From: Terribacillus saccharophilus
Lineage (GTDB): Bacteria > Bacillota > Bacilli > Bacillales > Amphibacillaceae
Assembly (NCBI GenBank): GCA_900110015.1
Contig: FOCD01000001.1
Location: 1,167,994-1,231,993 of the forward strand
Length of the DNA: 64,000 nt
Direction: 5' to 3'
How positions within the stretch are numbered: the stretch's first letter is position 1; each line of letters begins with the position of its first letter. Below, in pieces: positions 42,147 to 50,344 of the stretch. Both the position numbers and the translations under genes were made by a program. The notes under the pieces are model-generated. The model was not told the DNA's origin and searched no databases. It was given only the letters and a program-made list of their open reading frames with translations.

Positions 42147-43580
42147 ATGGCGAATCAGACCGCTCAGATTAATCGAAAAGCAACGGTCACGATCTTCATC
42201 ATCGGTGCATTCGTGACAATTTTAAACCAGACATTGTTGGTTACGGCGCTGCCCCATATCATGCAAGATTTTGATATAACCGCAGATCAAGGCCAGTGGC
42301 TAACTACTGCTTTTATGCTGACAAACGGGATACTCATTCCGATAACAGCATTCTTAATAGAGAAATATTCCACACGAAGACTATTTCTGTTCGCCATGAT
42401 TACATTCAGCATCGGGACACTAATTGCGGCAGTTGCACCATCATTTAGCCTGTTACTAATTGCCCGTATCATTCAGGCAATAGGTGCTGGTATTATGATG
42501 CCGCTCATGCAGACTGTCTTCCTGACCATCTTCCCGCCGGAAAAACGTGGGACAGCAATGGGGATGTTTGGGCTAGTTATCGCGTTTGCTCCAGCTATCG
42601 GCCCGACGCTTAGCGGTTGGATCGTAGACAGTTTCTCTTGGCATTACCTGTTCTATATCGTTCTGCCGATTGCAGTCATTGATTTGATTTTGGCGATATT
42701 TATCCTGAAAAATGTAACTACTTTAAAGGAATCCAAAATCGACGTGCTTTCTGTCGTTTACTCATCTATTGGTTTCGGTGGTATCCTTTATGGATTCAGT
42801 TCTGCCGGTACGAATGGCTGGGTGAATTGGGAAGTGATGGGCACACTCGGCGTAGGTGCACTCTCATTGATCTTGTTCATCGTCAGACAGCTGCAGCTGG
42901 AAAAACCGTTGCTGGAATTCCGGGTGTTCAAGAACTTCACTTTTACGATCACAACCATTATGGGGATGCTAGTCTTCGGTTTGATGATCGGGACAGAAAC
43001 TATCCTGCCATTGTATACGCAGAACTTGCGTGATGTCAGTGCATTCCATTCCGGATTGATGCTGCTGCCTGGCGCGATCGTGATGGGTGTTCTGTCTCCA
43101 TTCGTCGGTATAATCTTTGATAAAATTGGGGCGAAACTGCTTGCCATCGTCGGGTTCCTTCTGATGACTGTGACAACTGTTCCGTTCGCTTTCCTGGAAC
43201 TGGATACATCCCTTACGTTCATTATCGTTATCTACGCATTGCGAATGGCTGGTACAGCCCTTGTCATGATGCCGTTAACAACAGCTGGAATCAACGCACT
43301 TCCAAACCACTTGATTCCGCACGCGACGGCAATGAACAATACATTCCGTCAAGTCGGCGGTTCAATTGGAACAGCCATTTTGATTACTATTATGACTAAT
43401 ACGATTAAGTATGGTGACTTCACTAATCCCGCCGATGCGCAAGTGACTGGTATGGGGGCTGCATTTATTGCAGCAGTTATTTTATCAGCAATTGGATTGA
43501 TTTTGGCTTTCTTCTTGAGAAAGAAAAATGATTCTGATGGCAGAAGTACACAAACGAAAAAATTAAGTGTGGATAAATAA
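42147..43580 (+). CDS. DHA2-family MFS multidrug efflux transporter
   Basis: This is a 14-helix drug:proton antiporter of the EmrB/QacA/LmrB type. Motifs are NQTLLVTALPHIMQDF in helix 1, TTAFMLTNGILIPITAFLIEKYSTRR (motif A region), and the antiporter motif AIGPTLSGWIVDSFSWHYLF. It is 477 residues. It starts behind gaggagg right after the TetR gene and ends with a strong terminator. It probably exports antibiotics or toxic lipophilic compounds under control of the TetR. Confidence 0.93.
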   Translation: MANQTAQINRKATVTIFIIGAFVTILNQTLLVTALPHIMQDFDITADQGQWLTTAFMLTNGILIPITAFLIEKYSTRRLFLFAMITFSIGTLIAAVAPSFSLLLIARIIQAIGAGIMMPLMQTVFLTIFPPEKRGTAMGMFGLVIAFAPAIGPTLSGWIVDSFSWHYLFYIVLPIAVIDLILAIFILKNVTTLKESKIDVLSVVYSSIGFGGILYGFSSAGTNGWVNWEVMGTLGVGALSLILFIVRQLQLEKPLLEFRVFKNFTFTITTIMGMLVFGLMIGTETILPLYTQNLRDVSAFHSGLMLLPGAIVMGVLSPFVGIIFDKIGAKLLAIVGFLLMTVTTVPFAFLELDTSLTFIIVIYALRMAGTALVMMPLTTAGINALPNHLIPHATAMNNTFRQVGGSIGTAILITIMTNTIKYGDFTNPADAQVTGMGAAFIAAVILSAIGLILAFFLRKKNDSDGRSTQTKKLSVDK

Positions 43581-43599
43581 AAACAAATGATTGAACTCC

Positions 43600-43647
43600 A
43601 AGGCAGAAGCTCACCAGTAATAATCTGATGACCTTCTGCCTTTTTTC
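43600..43647 (+). terminator. Rho-independent terminator
   Basis: aaggcagaag-tcaccag and ctgatga-cttctgcc arms are followed by six T's after the MFS gene. Confidence 0.85.
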
Positions 43648-43700
43648 TATTATTGGAAAAAATGTACTTATATAGTGCATTAGATTATAATAGGAAATAA

Positions 43701-44147
43701 ATGTTAACAATGAGGTCGATTTTTATCATTAAGAAAAAAGTAATAATTATAATCTTTTGTGTTTTAGCTATAGTAGGAATTCTAGTATACTTCGCTGTAC
43801 CTTTTTTATCAGTTAAACATGATAAAGAATTGGAAGAAAGCTTAAATAAGCTAATAAAAGAAGACAATAGCAAGACTATTGATATCGGAGATTTAATAAC
43901 ATACGATTGGGAACGAGCTTATATGTTTTATCCTTATACTGAGGAAGCAGATATGAAAGATATATTGGGTTTAAAGTTTCATGATCCAGTTGGTATGGCA
44001 TTAAGGGATGACGTAGAGCTCTTAGTTGTAGTGAAAGATGACAACACGTTTGAATATGCTAAAATACAACGCGGAAATGGTGATTTATCGATGGGAGTAG
44101 AATATATAACTCCTAAAAATGATGTTGTAGAAATCACACACCCTTAA
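43701..44147 (+). CDS. membrane-anchored hypothetical protein, 148 aa
   Basis: One N-terminal helix (KKVIIIIFCVLAIVGILVYFAVPFL) is followed by an extracytoplasmic domain with TYDWERAYMFYPYTEEADMKDILGLKF and DVELLVVVKDDNTFEYAKI. The family is not recognised, although the WERAYMFYPY pattern recurs in Bacillaceae exported proteins. It starts behind aggaaat, with its own terminator; unrelated to its neighbours by sequence. Confidence 0.65.
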   Translation: MLTMRSIFIIKKKVIIIIFCVLAIVGILVYFAVPFLSVKHDKELEESLNKLIKEDNSKTIDIGDLITYDWERAYMFYPYTEEADMKDILGLKFHDPVGMALRDDVELLVVVKDDNTFEYAKIQRGNGDLSMGVEYITPKNDVVEITHP

Positions 44148-44152
44148 ATAGA

Positions 44153-44182
44153 AAAACCGATCAACAACTGTTGATCGGTTTT
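44153..44182 (+). terminator. Rho-independent terminator
   Basis: aaaaccgatcaaca and tgttgatcggtttt arms form a near-perfect stem followed by T's. Confidence 0.85.
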
Positions 44183-44258
44183 GTTTTTGCCTTAAAAATA
44201 CCCTTTGCAGTCTATACCAAGTCATCAATACACCACTATTAGGTATATTAAAAAAGAA

Positions 44259-44284
44259 AAAAAGACTCCCGAAGGAGTCTTTTT
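44259..44284 (-). terminator. terminator of the cold-shock gene
   Basis: aaaaagactcc and ggagtcttttt arms lie 8 bases after the csp stop. Confidence 0.85.
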
Positions 44285-44291
44285 AACTAAA

Positions 44292-44492
44292 TTAGATTTT
44301 GTTAACGTTAGCAGCTTGTGCTCCGCGTTGACCTTGTTCGATATCGAAAGTAACTTTTTGACCTTCGTCTAAAGATTTGAAGCCTTCGCCTTGGATAGCG
44401 CTGAAATGTACGAATACATCTTCTCCGCCTTCAACTTCGATGAAACCGAAACCTTTGTCTGCGTTAAACCATTTTACTGTACCTTGTTCCAT
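44292..44492 (-). CDS. cspB: cold-shock protein (CspB/CspD type)
   Basis: This is a five-stranded OB-fold RNA chaperone of 66 residues with RNP1 KGFGFIEV and RNP2 VFVHFSAI, both fully conserved. Start [14 protein letters not shown] is behind caggagg. It is a single gene. The long AT-rich region upstream (44493-44640) is the kind of place that holds a structured cold-shock leader, although I could not define one. It binds single-stranded RNA and helps translation in the cold. Confidence 0.96.
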   Translation of the reverse strand: MEQGTVKWFNADKGFGFIEVEGGEDVFVHFSAIQGEGFKSLDEGQKVTFDIEQGQRGAQAANVNKI

Positions 44493-44897
44493 GATATTGC
44501 CTCCTGTTGTGGGTTGCCCACAAATATATTACTACCCTTGTTCAAACATACTATCTCAAGATAAAATGCTTCTTGCAAATTTTACACCGAACAAAAATAA
44601 CTAAATTCATCATAACATATAGAATTGAATATAGCAAATACAGAAAAGTAGATAAATTTTAAAGTGTAAAAACCTGGATTTATCTTACTTATATCCATCC
44701 CCCCTTGTCTTGGGTTTTTATAAAGTATCCCCACTATGAAAATAGAATTGACCAAAGACTACTGCTTATGGGCAGCCAAAACCCCTAAATTTTTTAACTT
44801 TCTTTTACATATATATACAAATTATTCGTGCTTTTTATGTGGCAATCTATTATAATTTGATAGCGCAGTTGCGTAATACGTGAAGGTGGGCAAGTAC
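44493..44897. other. intergenic region between cspB and the PNAG operon
   Basis: No gene is seen. It carries the csp leader and promoter on the minus strand and the promoter of the PNAG operon on the plus strand; no clear regulatory palindrome was found. Confidence 0.5.
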
Positions 44898-46148
44898 ATG
44901 TTCGATAATATATTCGTACCAGGGCTAAACGGCATTGCCAGTTTTGTTTTTTGGTACCCATTTGTCATGTCGCTGTTTTGGATTGCTGGTACGCTTGTCT
45001 ATATATGGTTTCGTGATAAAGACCAGAAAATTGATTTTGATAAGGTTGATTGGCCGCTGATCAGTTTTTTGGTCCCTTGTTATAATGAGGAAGATACAAT
45101 TGAAGAGACTTTAGATAATTTACTAGGTTTGGATTATCCGAAGAAAGAGATCATTTTGATTAATGATGGCAGCAAGGATAATACGGCAGCCATCCTGAAA
45201 ATGCTGAGTAAAAAACATCCGAGCATCCGAGTTATTCAGTCGTATGAAAACCGCGGAAAAGCGAATGCTCTGCATCTCGGCGCGCATGCAGCCAGAGGTG
45301 AGTTTCTGCTTTGCTTGGATTCAGATGCGATTCTTGATAATGATGCGCCATATTATTTGATTCATCATTTCCTTCATAAGGGGGAGCGTCTTGGAGCCGT
45401 TACCGGGAACCCGCGCATACGGAATCGAAATACACTGCTTAGCCGGATGCAGCTTGTAGAGTACTCCTCTATTATTGGAGCAATCAAGCGGACGCAGCGG
45501 ATTCTCGGAAAAGTTATGACAGTATCAGGAGTTGTCGTTGCGTTTCGTAAGCGAGCTCTTTTAGATGTAGGTTTATGGGATCGGGATATGATCACCGAAG
45601 ATATCGCTGTCAGCTGGAAGCTGCAGCAGCGCTTTTGGGATATTCGCTATGAGCCGCGGGCACTATGCTGGATGCTTGTCCCGGAGAGTTTGAAAGGAAT
45701 TTGGAAGCAGCGCGTCCGCTGGGCACAAGGCGGACAGGAAGTTATGCTGCGCCACTGGCGTGTGCTGTTCCGCTGGAATCAGCGCCGAATTTGGGTTGTT
45801 TACTTAGAACAATGGATCAGTACGATTTGGGCATTCGCTTGGTTGTTTGTGACCGTATCACTTCTGCTAACTGCAGAGACTTTCCAGCAAATGCTCATCT
45901 GGATCACTTTTACTTCCTTTGCCCTTGTGTTTATGAGTCTAATCCAACTCTTCATTTCTTTGCACATTGATTCGAAGTATGACAAAGTGAAACGGTTTTA
46001 CCTGTGGGCATCCTGGTATCCTGCTATTTATTGGATCGTTAATACAGGTGTCGTTATGAGTGCGTTTCCTCGTGCCATTGCATCACGTTATAAAGGAGGC
46101 TATGCGACATGGAAAAGCCCAGACCGCGGGATAAGCAGGAACAAGTGA
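44898..46148 (+). CDS. icaA: poly-N-acetylglucosamine synthase (IcaA/PgaC-like glycosyltransferase family 2)
   Basis: This membrane enzyme polymerises UDP-N-acetylglucosamine into a biofilm polymer. It has an N-terminal helix pair, a GT2 domain with SFLVPCYNEEDTIEETL, LINDGSKDNT, CLDSDAILD and the processive QRVRWAQGG (QxxRW) motif, then three C-terminal helices. I start it at ATG 44898 (MFDNIFVPGLNG), seven bases after gaaggtggg; a GTG 18 bases upstream is possible. It is 416 residues, as in IcaA/PgaC. It overlaps the next gene by 40 bases, so they are translated together. Confidence 0.93.
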   Translation: MFDNIFVPGLNGIASFVFWYPFVMSLFWIAGTLVYIWFRDKDQKIDFDKVDWPLISFLVPCYNEEDTIEETLDNLLGLDYPKKEIILINDGSKDNTAAILKMLSKKHPSIRVIQSYENRGKANALHLGAHAARGEFLLCLDSDAILDNDAPYYLIHHFLHKGERLGAVTGNPRIRNRNTLLSRMQLVEYSSIIGAIKRTQRILGKVMTVSGVVVAFRKRALLDVGLWDRDMITEDIAVSWKLQQRFWDIRYEPRALCWMLVPESLKGIWKQRVRWAQGGQEVMLRHWRVLFRWNQRRIWVVYLEQWISTIWAFAWLFVTVSLLLTAETFQQMLIWITFTSFALVFMSLIQLFISLHIDSKYDKVKRFYLWASWYPAIYWIVNTGVVMSAFPRAIASRYKGGYATWKSPDRGISRNK

Positions 46149-46558
46149 TTATTCTCGAAAAGCAGTCTTTGCCACGGTTCATCGTGAGCCTGCTATTCAC
46201 ACTGCTTATCTGGATTTATAGTCTGTTTGTCGTTTGGTTTTTCGCCTCTGCTTTATTCGATACAAATGATCGGTACAGCGGCATATTGAAAATTGCTTTC
46301 AAGACTTCAAATGCCGAGGTTCGGACGTTCATGCTGATTGGCGTGTGTATTTTTTTGTTCTTCCTTCTCTACTTCTTATTCTGGAGAACGTATAATAAGA
46401 AACGTTTTGGAAGCAAGACGCGACGCAAGTCTCCAATGCCAGCTACAGTAGATGACTTGGAGAAGCTGGAACTCATTCCAGCAGAAACGATTAAGAAACT
46501 GCAGACAAGCAATTATATTGAGTTCGAAAAAAATCCGGTACGGGATTTAGAAAAGTGA
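46109..46558 (+). CDS. PgaD/IcaD-like small membrane subunit
   Basis: The protein has 149 residues with two membrane helices (about 20-50 and 75-100: FIVSLLFTLLIWIYSLFVVWFFASALF and FMLIGVCIFLFFLLYFLFW) and a basic segment NKKRFGSKTRRK, then a soluble tail. This is the shape and position of IcaD/PgaD, which is needed for full synthase activity. The sequence similarity is weak, as usual for this subunit. It is behind aaaggagg inside the end of the synthase gene and overlaps the next gene by 4 bases. Confidence 0.7.
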   Translation: MEKPRPRDKQEQVIILEKQSLPRFIVSLLFTLLIWIYSLFVVWFFASALFDTNDRYSGILKIAFKTSNAEVRTFMLIGVCIFLFFLLYFLFWRTYNKKRFGSKTRRKSPMPATVDDLEKLELIPAETIKKLQTSNYIEFEKNPVRDLEK

Positions 46559-47430
46559 GAAGAATTCTTTTAATCCTCCTTGGTGTAATAATACTAGGGT
46601 TGATTACTTTTCGTGCTATTCACTTGTTTGAGGCTGACGTAGCCGAAGAGACAAAGATTGATCATGCTTTGAATCAAGATGGCTGCCTAGGATTGAATTA
46701 TCATAGAGTAAGACGCCCGACAATCTTTAATAAGACTGTCTCATTCTTCACTCGATCGGATGAGCTGACACGATATAGTGTCTATACCAATGATTTCGAG
46801 GCGCAACTTCAAAAGCTTAAAAGTATGGACGTTACCTTTGTTACACCAGAAGACATCGATCGCTACCAGAAAAAAGGATCTTTTCCGGATCGTTGCGTGT
46901 GGATTAACTTTGATGATATTGATCGGACTGTGTATGAAAATGCTTTTCCGATTCTGGGAAAAGAGAAAGTACCTTTTACTCTTTATGTGATCGCTGGACA
47001 TGTTGGAGATAAAGACTTTCAGAATCTGCAGATGGCTACCTGGCCGCAGATTCTGAAAATGGTTGACAGTGGACTTGCAACAATCGGGTCGCATACATAC
47101 GATATGCACAGACTTGAAGCAGACAAACCACTGTTTCTGAATGATAATAATCTAGATGCCTTCGCAAAAGATTTAGAGAAAAGTAAAACTGAAATTGAGA
47201 AACATTTAGATATTGATCCTATCACCTTCGCCTATCCCTATGGAAATACGAATGACAAGGTTGCTCAAGTTGTCAAAGACGCCGGCTTCGAACAAGCAGC
47301 TATTCTTGCTCCGCAATCAATTACTGTAAAAGATGACGCTTATTATTTGAACCGAATTGTTACTAATCCGGAAACATTTGAATCAATCATATTGCCTTAT
47401 TTAGAAGAACAGAAAAAGGATGAAGCTTAG
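46555..47430 (+). CDS. icaB: poly-N-acetylglucosamine deacetylase (IcaB/PgaB-like)
   Basis: This exported NodB-type deacetylase removes some acetyl groups from the polymer so that it sticks to the cell. It starts at a GTG that overlaps the previous stop (gtga). It has a signal anchor (ILLILLGVIILGLITFRAIHLF), then LNYHRV, the IcaB-type metal motif NFDDIDRTVYENAFPIL (Asp pair), GSHTYDMHRL (His) and FAYPYGNTNDK. It is 291 residues, the same as IcaB. The third and last gene of the operon; no icaC homologue is present. Confidence 0.9.
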   Translation: MRRILLILLGVIILGLITFRAIHLFEADVAEETKIDHALNQDGCLGLNYHRVRRPTIFNKTVSFFTRSDELTRYSVYTNDFEAQLQKLKSMDVTFVTPEDIDRYQKKGSFPDRCVWINFDDIDRTVYENAFPILGKEKVPFTLYVIAGHVGDKDFQNLQMATWPQILKMVDSGLATIGSHTYDMHRLEADKPLFLNDNNLDAFAKDLEKSKTEIEKHLDIDPITFAYPYGNTNDKVAQVVKDAGFEQAAILAPQSITVKDDAYYLNRIVTNPETFESIILPYLEEQKKDEA

Positions 47431-47449
47431 CTTAAGCTTCATCCTTTTT
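47413..47449. terminator. bidirectional terminator
   Basis: aaaaaggatgaagctta and taagcttcatccttttt arms form a perfect stem between the convergent PNAG operon and fosX. Confidence 0.9.
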
Positions 47450-47843
47450 TATATGCTTTTAATCGCTCATCCAGCGTGCCCGCATGCAATTCGAACAAGT
47501 TATTGTCAAAGTCGTAGAAATAAATGGATTCCCCTTCTCCGGAAACTCTAGAGCGGGGATGTCTTAATTCTAGGCCCGCCTTCTCTATTCGATCTCTATA
47601 CTTGTTGAGATCCGTTGCCTTTACATTAAAAGCGACGTGATGATATGTCCGGTTCACAACCTCATCTGCTTGCATGACAGCAATCCATTGACCGCCTATC
47701 AAGAAAAACTTCTCCGGATATAAAGAATGGCGTTCACTTCCGCTGTCGTATACTTCTTCTGCATCTAAAATCTCTTTAAAAAGAGCAGCAGTACGATCGA
47801 GATTTCTTACAACAAACGTGATATGGCTGATCCCTTTAATCAT
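47439..47843 (-). CDS. fosX: FosX fosfomycin-resistance protein (Mn-dependent epoxide hydrolase)
   Basis: This is a vicinal-oxygen-chelate fold enzyme that opens the fosfomycin epoxide with water. The match to FosX runs along the whole length: MIKGISHITFVVRNLD (metal His), EKFFLIGGQWIAVM, YHHVAFNV (metal His), RPRSRV-type PRSRVSGEGESIYFYDFDNNLFELHAGTLDERL (metal Glu in FELH). It is 134 residues, the family size. The Glu in SGSERHS fits the FosX general base. It overlaps the HD gene by 4 bases and forms an operon with it. Confidence 0.92.
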   Translation of the reverse strand: MIKGISHITFVVRNLDRTAALFKEILDAEEVYDSGSERHSLYPEKFFLIGGQWIAVMQADEVVNRTYHHVAFNVKATDLNKYRDRIEKAGLELRHPRSRVSGEGESIYFYDFDNNLFELHAGTLDERLKAYKKG

Positions 47844-48451
47844 TCCGAAAATCCCGCGCTTTGTACAGAATCATGCTCTTTCAATTTTTCTTCTGCTTCG
47901 GTAACGATCATTTTCCGTAGGTCCTCCAGTACCGGATGGAATTCCGTATGAGGTTTCAGCAAATATACCATTTCTCTTTCAACCTCAAGCCATGTATCAA
48001 TCGATGCTTCATTATGCTGTAGCTGTGCTTCAAGCTTATCTAAAGCGTTGGCAACTTTTGCTTCGAATGTTTTCTTTGCTTCAAATTCCAGCCAAAGCTC
48101 CTGCAGTTCCTTCCCTGGCTCTTCTTTAAGCATTGCTTTGATGTTATTCATAGCTGTTTGTTCTGCCAGCTGCTTTTGTTCTTTTCTTTCCGTATCAAAC
48201 AGCGTATCAAAAGCAGGAACATCCTTTGCCTCTGCTTCCACTAAATCGTGAATCATGATCATCTTCAATAATTTTGCCATGTCTAATTTTTCTTCTATGT
48301 ATGGTTCTATAAGCACTGCCATCAGACCTACACGCCATGTATGTTCTGCTACACTTTCTTGTCTGCCGTTAGACATCCAGCTGTGTCGCATCTCAAATTT
48401 GAGCTTTTCAGCAAGTCTCAATACTTGCATGATTCCTCTCATCCGCTCCAT
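47840..48451 (-). CDS. HD-domain hydrolase (YfbR/HDDC2-like)
   Basis: This is a metal-dependent phosphohydrolase of the HD superfamily. Motifs are VAEHTWRVGLMAV (first His), MIHDLVEAEAKDVPAFDT (HD pair) and the long helical C-terminus with NALDKLEAQLQHNE (last Asp). Similar proteins act as 5'-deoxynucleotidases. I start at ATG 48451 (MERMRG) with gggaagggg upstream; other nearby ATGs are possible. It is first in the operon with fosX and divergent from mntA; an MntR-like box lies 55 bases upstream. Confidence 0.85.
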   Translation of the reverse strand: MERMRGIMQVLRLAEKLKFEMRHSWMSNGRQESVAEHTWRVGLMAVLIEPYIEEKLDMAKLLKMIMIHDLVEAEAKDVPAFDTLFDTERKEQKQLAEQTAMNNIKAMLKEEPGKELQELWLEFEAKKTFEAKVANALDKLEAQLQHNEASIDTWLEVEREMVYLLKPHTEFHPVLEDLRKMIVTEAEEKLKEHDSVQSAGFSE

Positions 48452-48505
48452 TGATACCATCCCCTTCCCACCATATTACCATAAATTCCATGCAGCAGAT
48501 GTCGT

Positions 48506-48524
48506 TTTTTGCCCTAGGTAAATT
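48506..48524. promoter_or_regulatory. possible second MntR-like box
   Basis: tttttgccctaggtaaatt resembles the MntR half-site pattern TTTGCC-TNAGG-AAA. It lies near the start of the HD/fosX operon and 80 bases from the box at mntA. Confidence 0.4.
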
Positions 48525-48560
48525 TATTTTCTTAACTGATTATTTTTTGCAAACATGCAC

Positions 48561-48587
48561 TTGACTTTCCCATGTACATAATATAAT
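48561..48587 (+). promoter_or_regulatory. candidate mntA promoter
   Basis: ttgact (48561-48566) and tataat (48582-48587) are separated by 15 bases. The MntR-like box starts within the -10 element. Confidence 0.5.
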
Positions 48588-48605
48588 TTTGCACTAAGGC
48601 AAAAT
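48586..48605. promoter_or_regulatory. MntR operator
   Basis: attttgcactaaggcaaaat is an imperfect palindrome that fits the B. subtilis MntR site type (TTTGCC-TTAAGG-AAA). It overlaps the -10 region of mntABCD, so Mn-dependent repression is expected. Confidence 0.75.
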
Positions 48606-48653
48606 AAGTGCGTGAGCCTAAAGGATTGAATTTACTGAAAAGGAGTGTTTTGT

Positions 48654-49583
48654 ATGAAAAAGCTGTTTTACTTTGTTTCCCCTTTGTTTGCTGTCTTCTT
48701 ACTTGCTGGTTGTGGTGCTTCCGATTCTGCTTCTAGTTCTGAGGAAAACAAATTGCAGGTGACGACGACTATTGCTCAAATTGCCGATGCTGCTGAACAG
48801 ATTGGCGGCGAACATGTGGAGGTTGAAAGTCTAATGGGTCCAGGAATTGACCCGCATTTGTACAAAGCAACGCAAAGCGATATGCAAAAGCTTCAAGATG
48901 CCGATGTCATTCTTTATAACGGGCTTCATCTGGAAGGTCAGATGTTGGAAGTGTTCGAAAATATGCAGGATAGCACTCCTACAGTAGCAATCGGGGAGAA
49001 AATCGATGGCTCGGGTCTGCTTACTGATGCGGAGGATAACTCTTTATCTGATCCTCATATCTGGTTTGACGTTGCAATATGGAAGGATGCAATTGGCAGT
49101 ATTACAGACACATTCATCGAAGAAGATCCTGATAATAAAGCAGACTATGAAAATAACGAAGCAGCTTATTTAAAGGAACTGGATGAGCTGAAGGCTTATG
49201 CCGAAGAACAGATAGCCTCCATTCCAGAAGAACAGCGGGTTCTTATTACAGCGCATGATGCCTTTCAATATTTCGGCGAGGCATATGACATGGAAGTGAT
49301 GGGACTGCAGGGGTTGTCTACTGACTCTGAATTCGGTCTGGCTGATATTCAGAGACTAGTGGATACGCTGACTGAACGTGAAATTGGTGCTGTATTCGTC
49401 GAGTCGAGTGTGTCGGAGAAGTCAATCAATGCTGTGATTGATGGAGCCAAGGAAGCTGGACACGAAGTTAAAAATGGCGGCGAACTTTATTCTGATGCTA
49501 TGGGTGAGGAAGGCACGGAAGATGGCACGTATATCGGCATGTATCGTCATAATGTAGACACGATCGTTGACGCTTTGAAATAG
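48654..49583 (+). CDS. mntA: manganese ABC transporter substrate-binding lipoprotein
   Basis: This is a cluster A-I metal-binding lipoprotein. The signal ends LLAGC (lipid Cys about residue 20); metal ligands lie in GIDPHLYKA, LSDPHIWFD, VFVESSVSEKS (Glu) and NGGELYSDAMG (Asp). These two His, Glu and Asp are the usual Mn/Fe/Zn set. Start 48654 is behind aaaggagtg. It is the first gene of mntABCD, controlled by the MntR-type box 50 bases upstream. It delivers Mn(II) to the membrane complex. Confidence 0.94.
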   Translation: MKKLFYFVSPLFAVFLLAGCGASDSASSSEENKLQVTTTIAQIADAAEQIGGEHVEVESLMGPGIDPHLYKATQSDMQKLQDADVILYNGLHLEGQMLEVFENMQDSTPTVAIGEKIDGSGLLTDAEDNSLSDPHIWFDVAIWKDAIGSITDTFIEEDPDNKADYENNEAAYLKELDELKAYAEEQIASIPEEQRVLITAHDAFQYFGEAYDMEVMGLQGLSTDSEFGLADIQRLVDTLTEREIGAVFVESSVSEKSINAVIDGAKEAGHEVKNGGELYSDAMGEEGTEDGTYIGMYRHNVDTIVDALK

Positions 49584-49594
49584 GAGGATGACGA

Positions 49595-50344
49595 ATGGAA
49601 GCTTTGAATGTAAAGGATTTGCAAGTTGCATATGATAGAAAAGCTGTTCTCGATCAAGTGGAACTCTCTATACCTAAAGGAAGCCTTACAGCCATCGTCG
49701 GACCAAATGGCGCAGGAAAATCGACATTAATCAAAGCAATCCTCGGAATGCTGAAGCGTTCATCAGGACAAATCTCCATTCTCGGAAAGCCTTACAGCCC
49801 AAAAAACCGGAATGTAGGATATGTACCACAGCGGGGATCAGTCGATTGGGACTTTCCAACGAATGCGCTTGATGTCATCCTGATGGGTCGGTATGGACAT
49901 ATCGGCTGGTTCAAACGACCTTCAAAGCAAGATATTGCGCTTGCGAAAGAGGCTTTGCACAAGCTCGGCATGGCGGATTATGCAGATAGGCAAATCCGCC
50001 AGCTTTCCGGCGGACAGCAGCAGCGTGTCTTTTTAGCACGCGCATTGGTGCAGGATGCAGAAGTATATTTCATGGATGAGCCCTTCGTCGGAGTAGATGC
50101 TAAAACAGAAAAAGCAATCATCGATCTGTTACGGGAATTAAAGCAAAAAGGCAAAACGGTCATTGTCGTGCATCACGATTTACAAACAGTTCCGGAATAC
50201 TTCGATCACACACTTCTATTAAATCGCACTGTGATAGCTAACGGACCCACCGAGCAAGTATTCACAGAAGATTTGCTGCAAAAAACCTATGGCGGTGCGT
50301 TGGCTTTCTTCTCAACAAATGGCGATAAGCGAGTTATGTCATGA
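49595..50344 (+). CDS. mntB: manganese ABC transporter ATP-binding protein
   Basis: This is the ATPase of the importer. Walker A is GPNGAGKST (about residue 36), the signature is LSGGQQQR (about 138), Walker B is VYFMDEP (about 157), and the switch is VVHHDL. RNVGYVPQRGSVDWDFP is typical of the metal-type ABC ATPases. It starts behind taggagg 11 bases after mntA and overlaps mntC by 4 bases. Confidence 0.95.
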   Translation: MEALNVKDLQVAYDRKAVLDQVELSIPKGSLTAIVGPNGAGKSTLIKAILGMLKRSSGQISILGKPYSPKNRNVGYVPQRGSVDWDFPTNALDVILMGRYGHIGWFKRPSKQDIALAKEALHKLGMADYADRQIRQLSGGQQQRVFLARALVQDAEVYFMDEPFVGVDAKTEKAIIDLLRELKQKGKTVIVVHHDLQTVPEYFDHTLLLNRTVIANGPTEQVFTEDLLQKTYGGALAFFSTNGDKRVMS

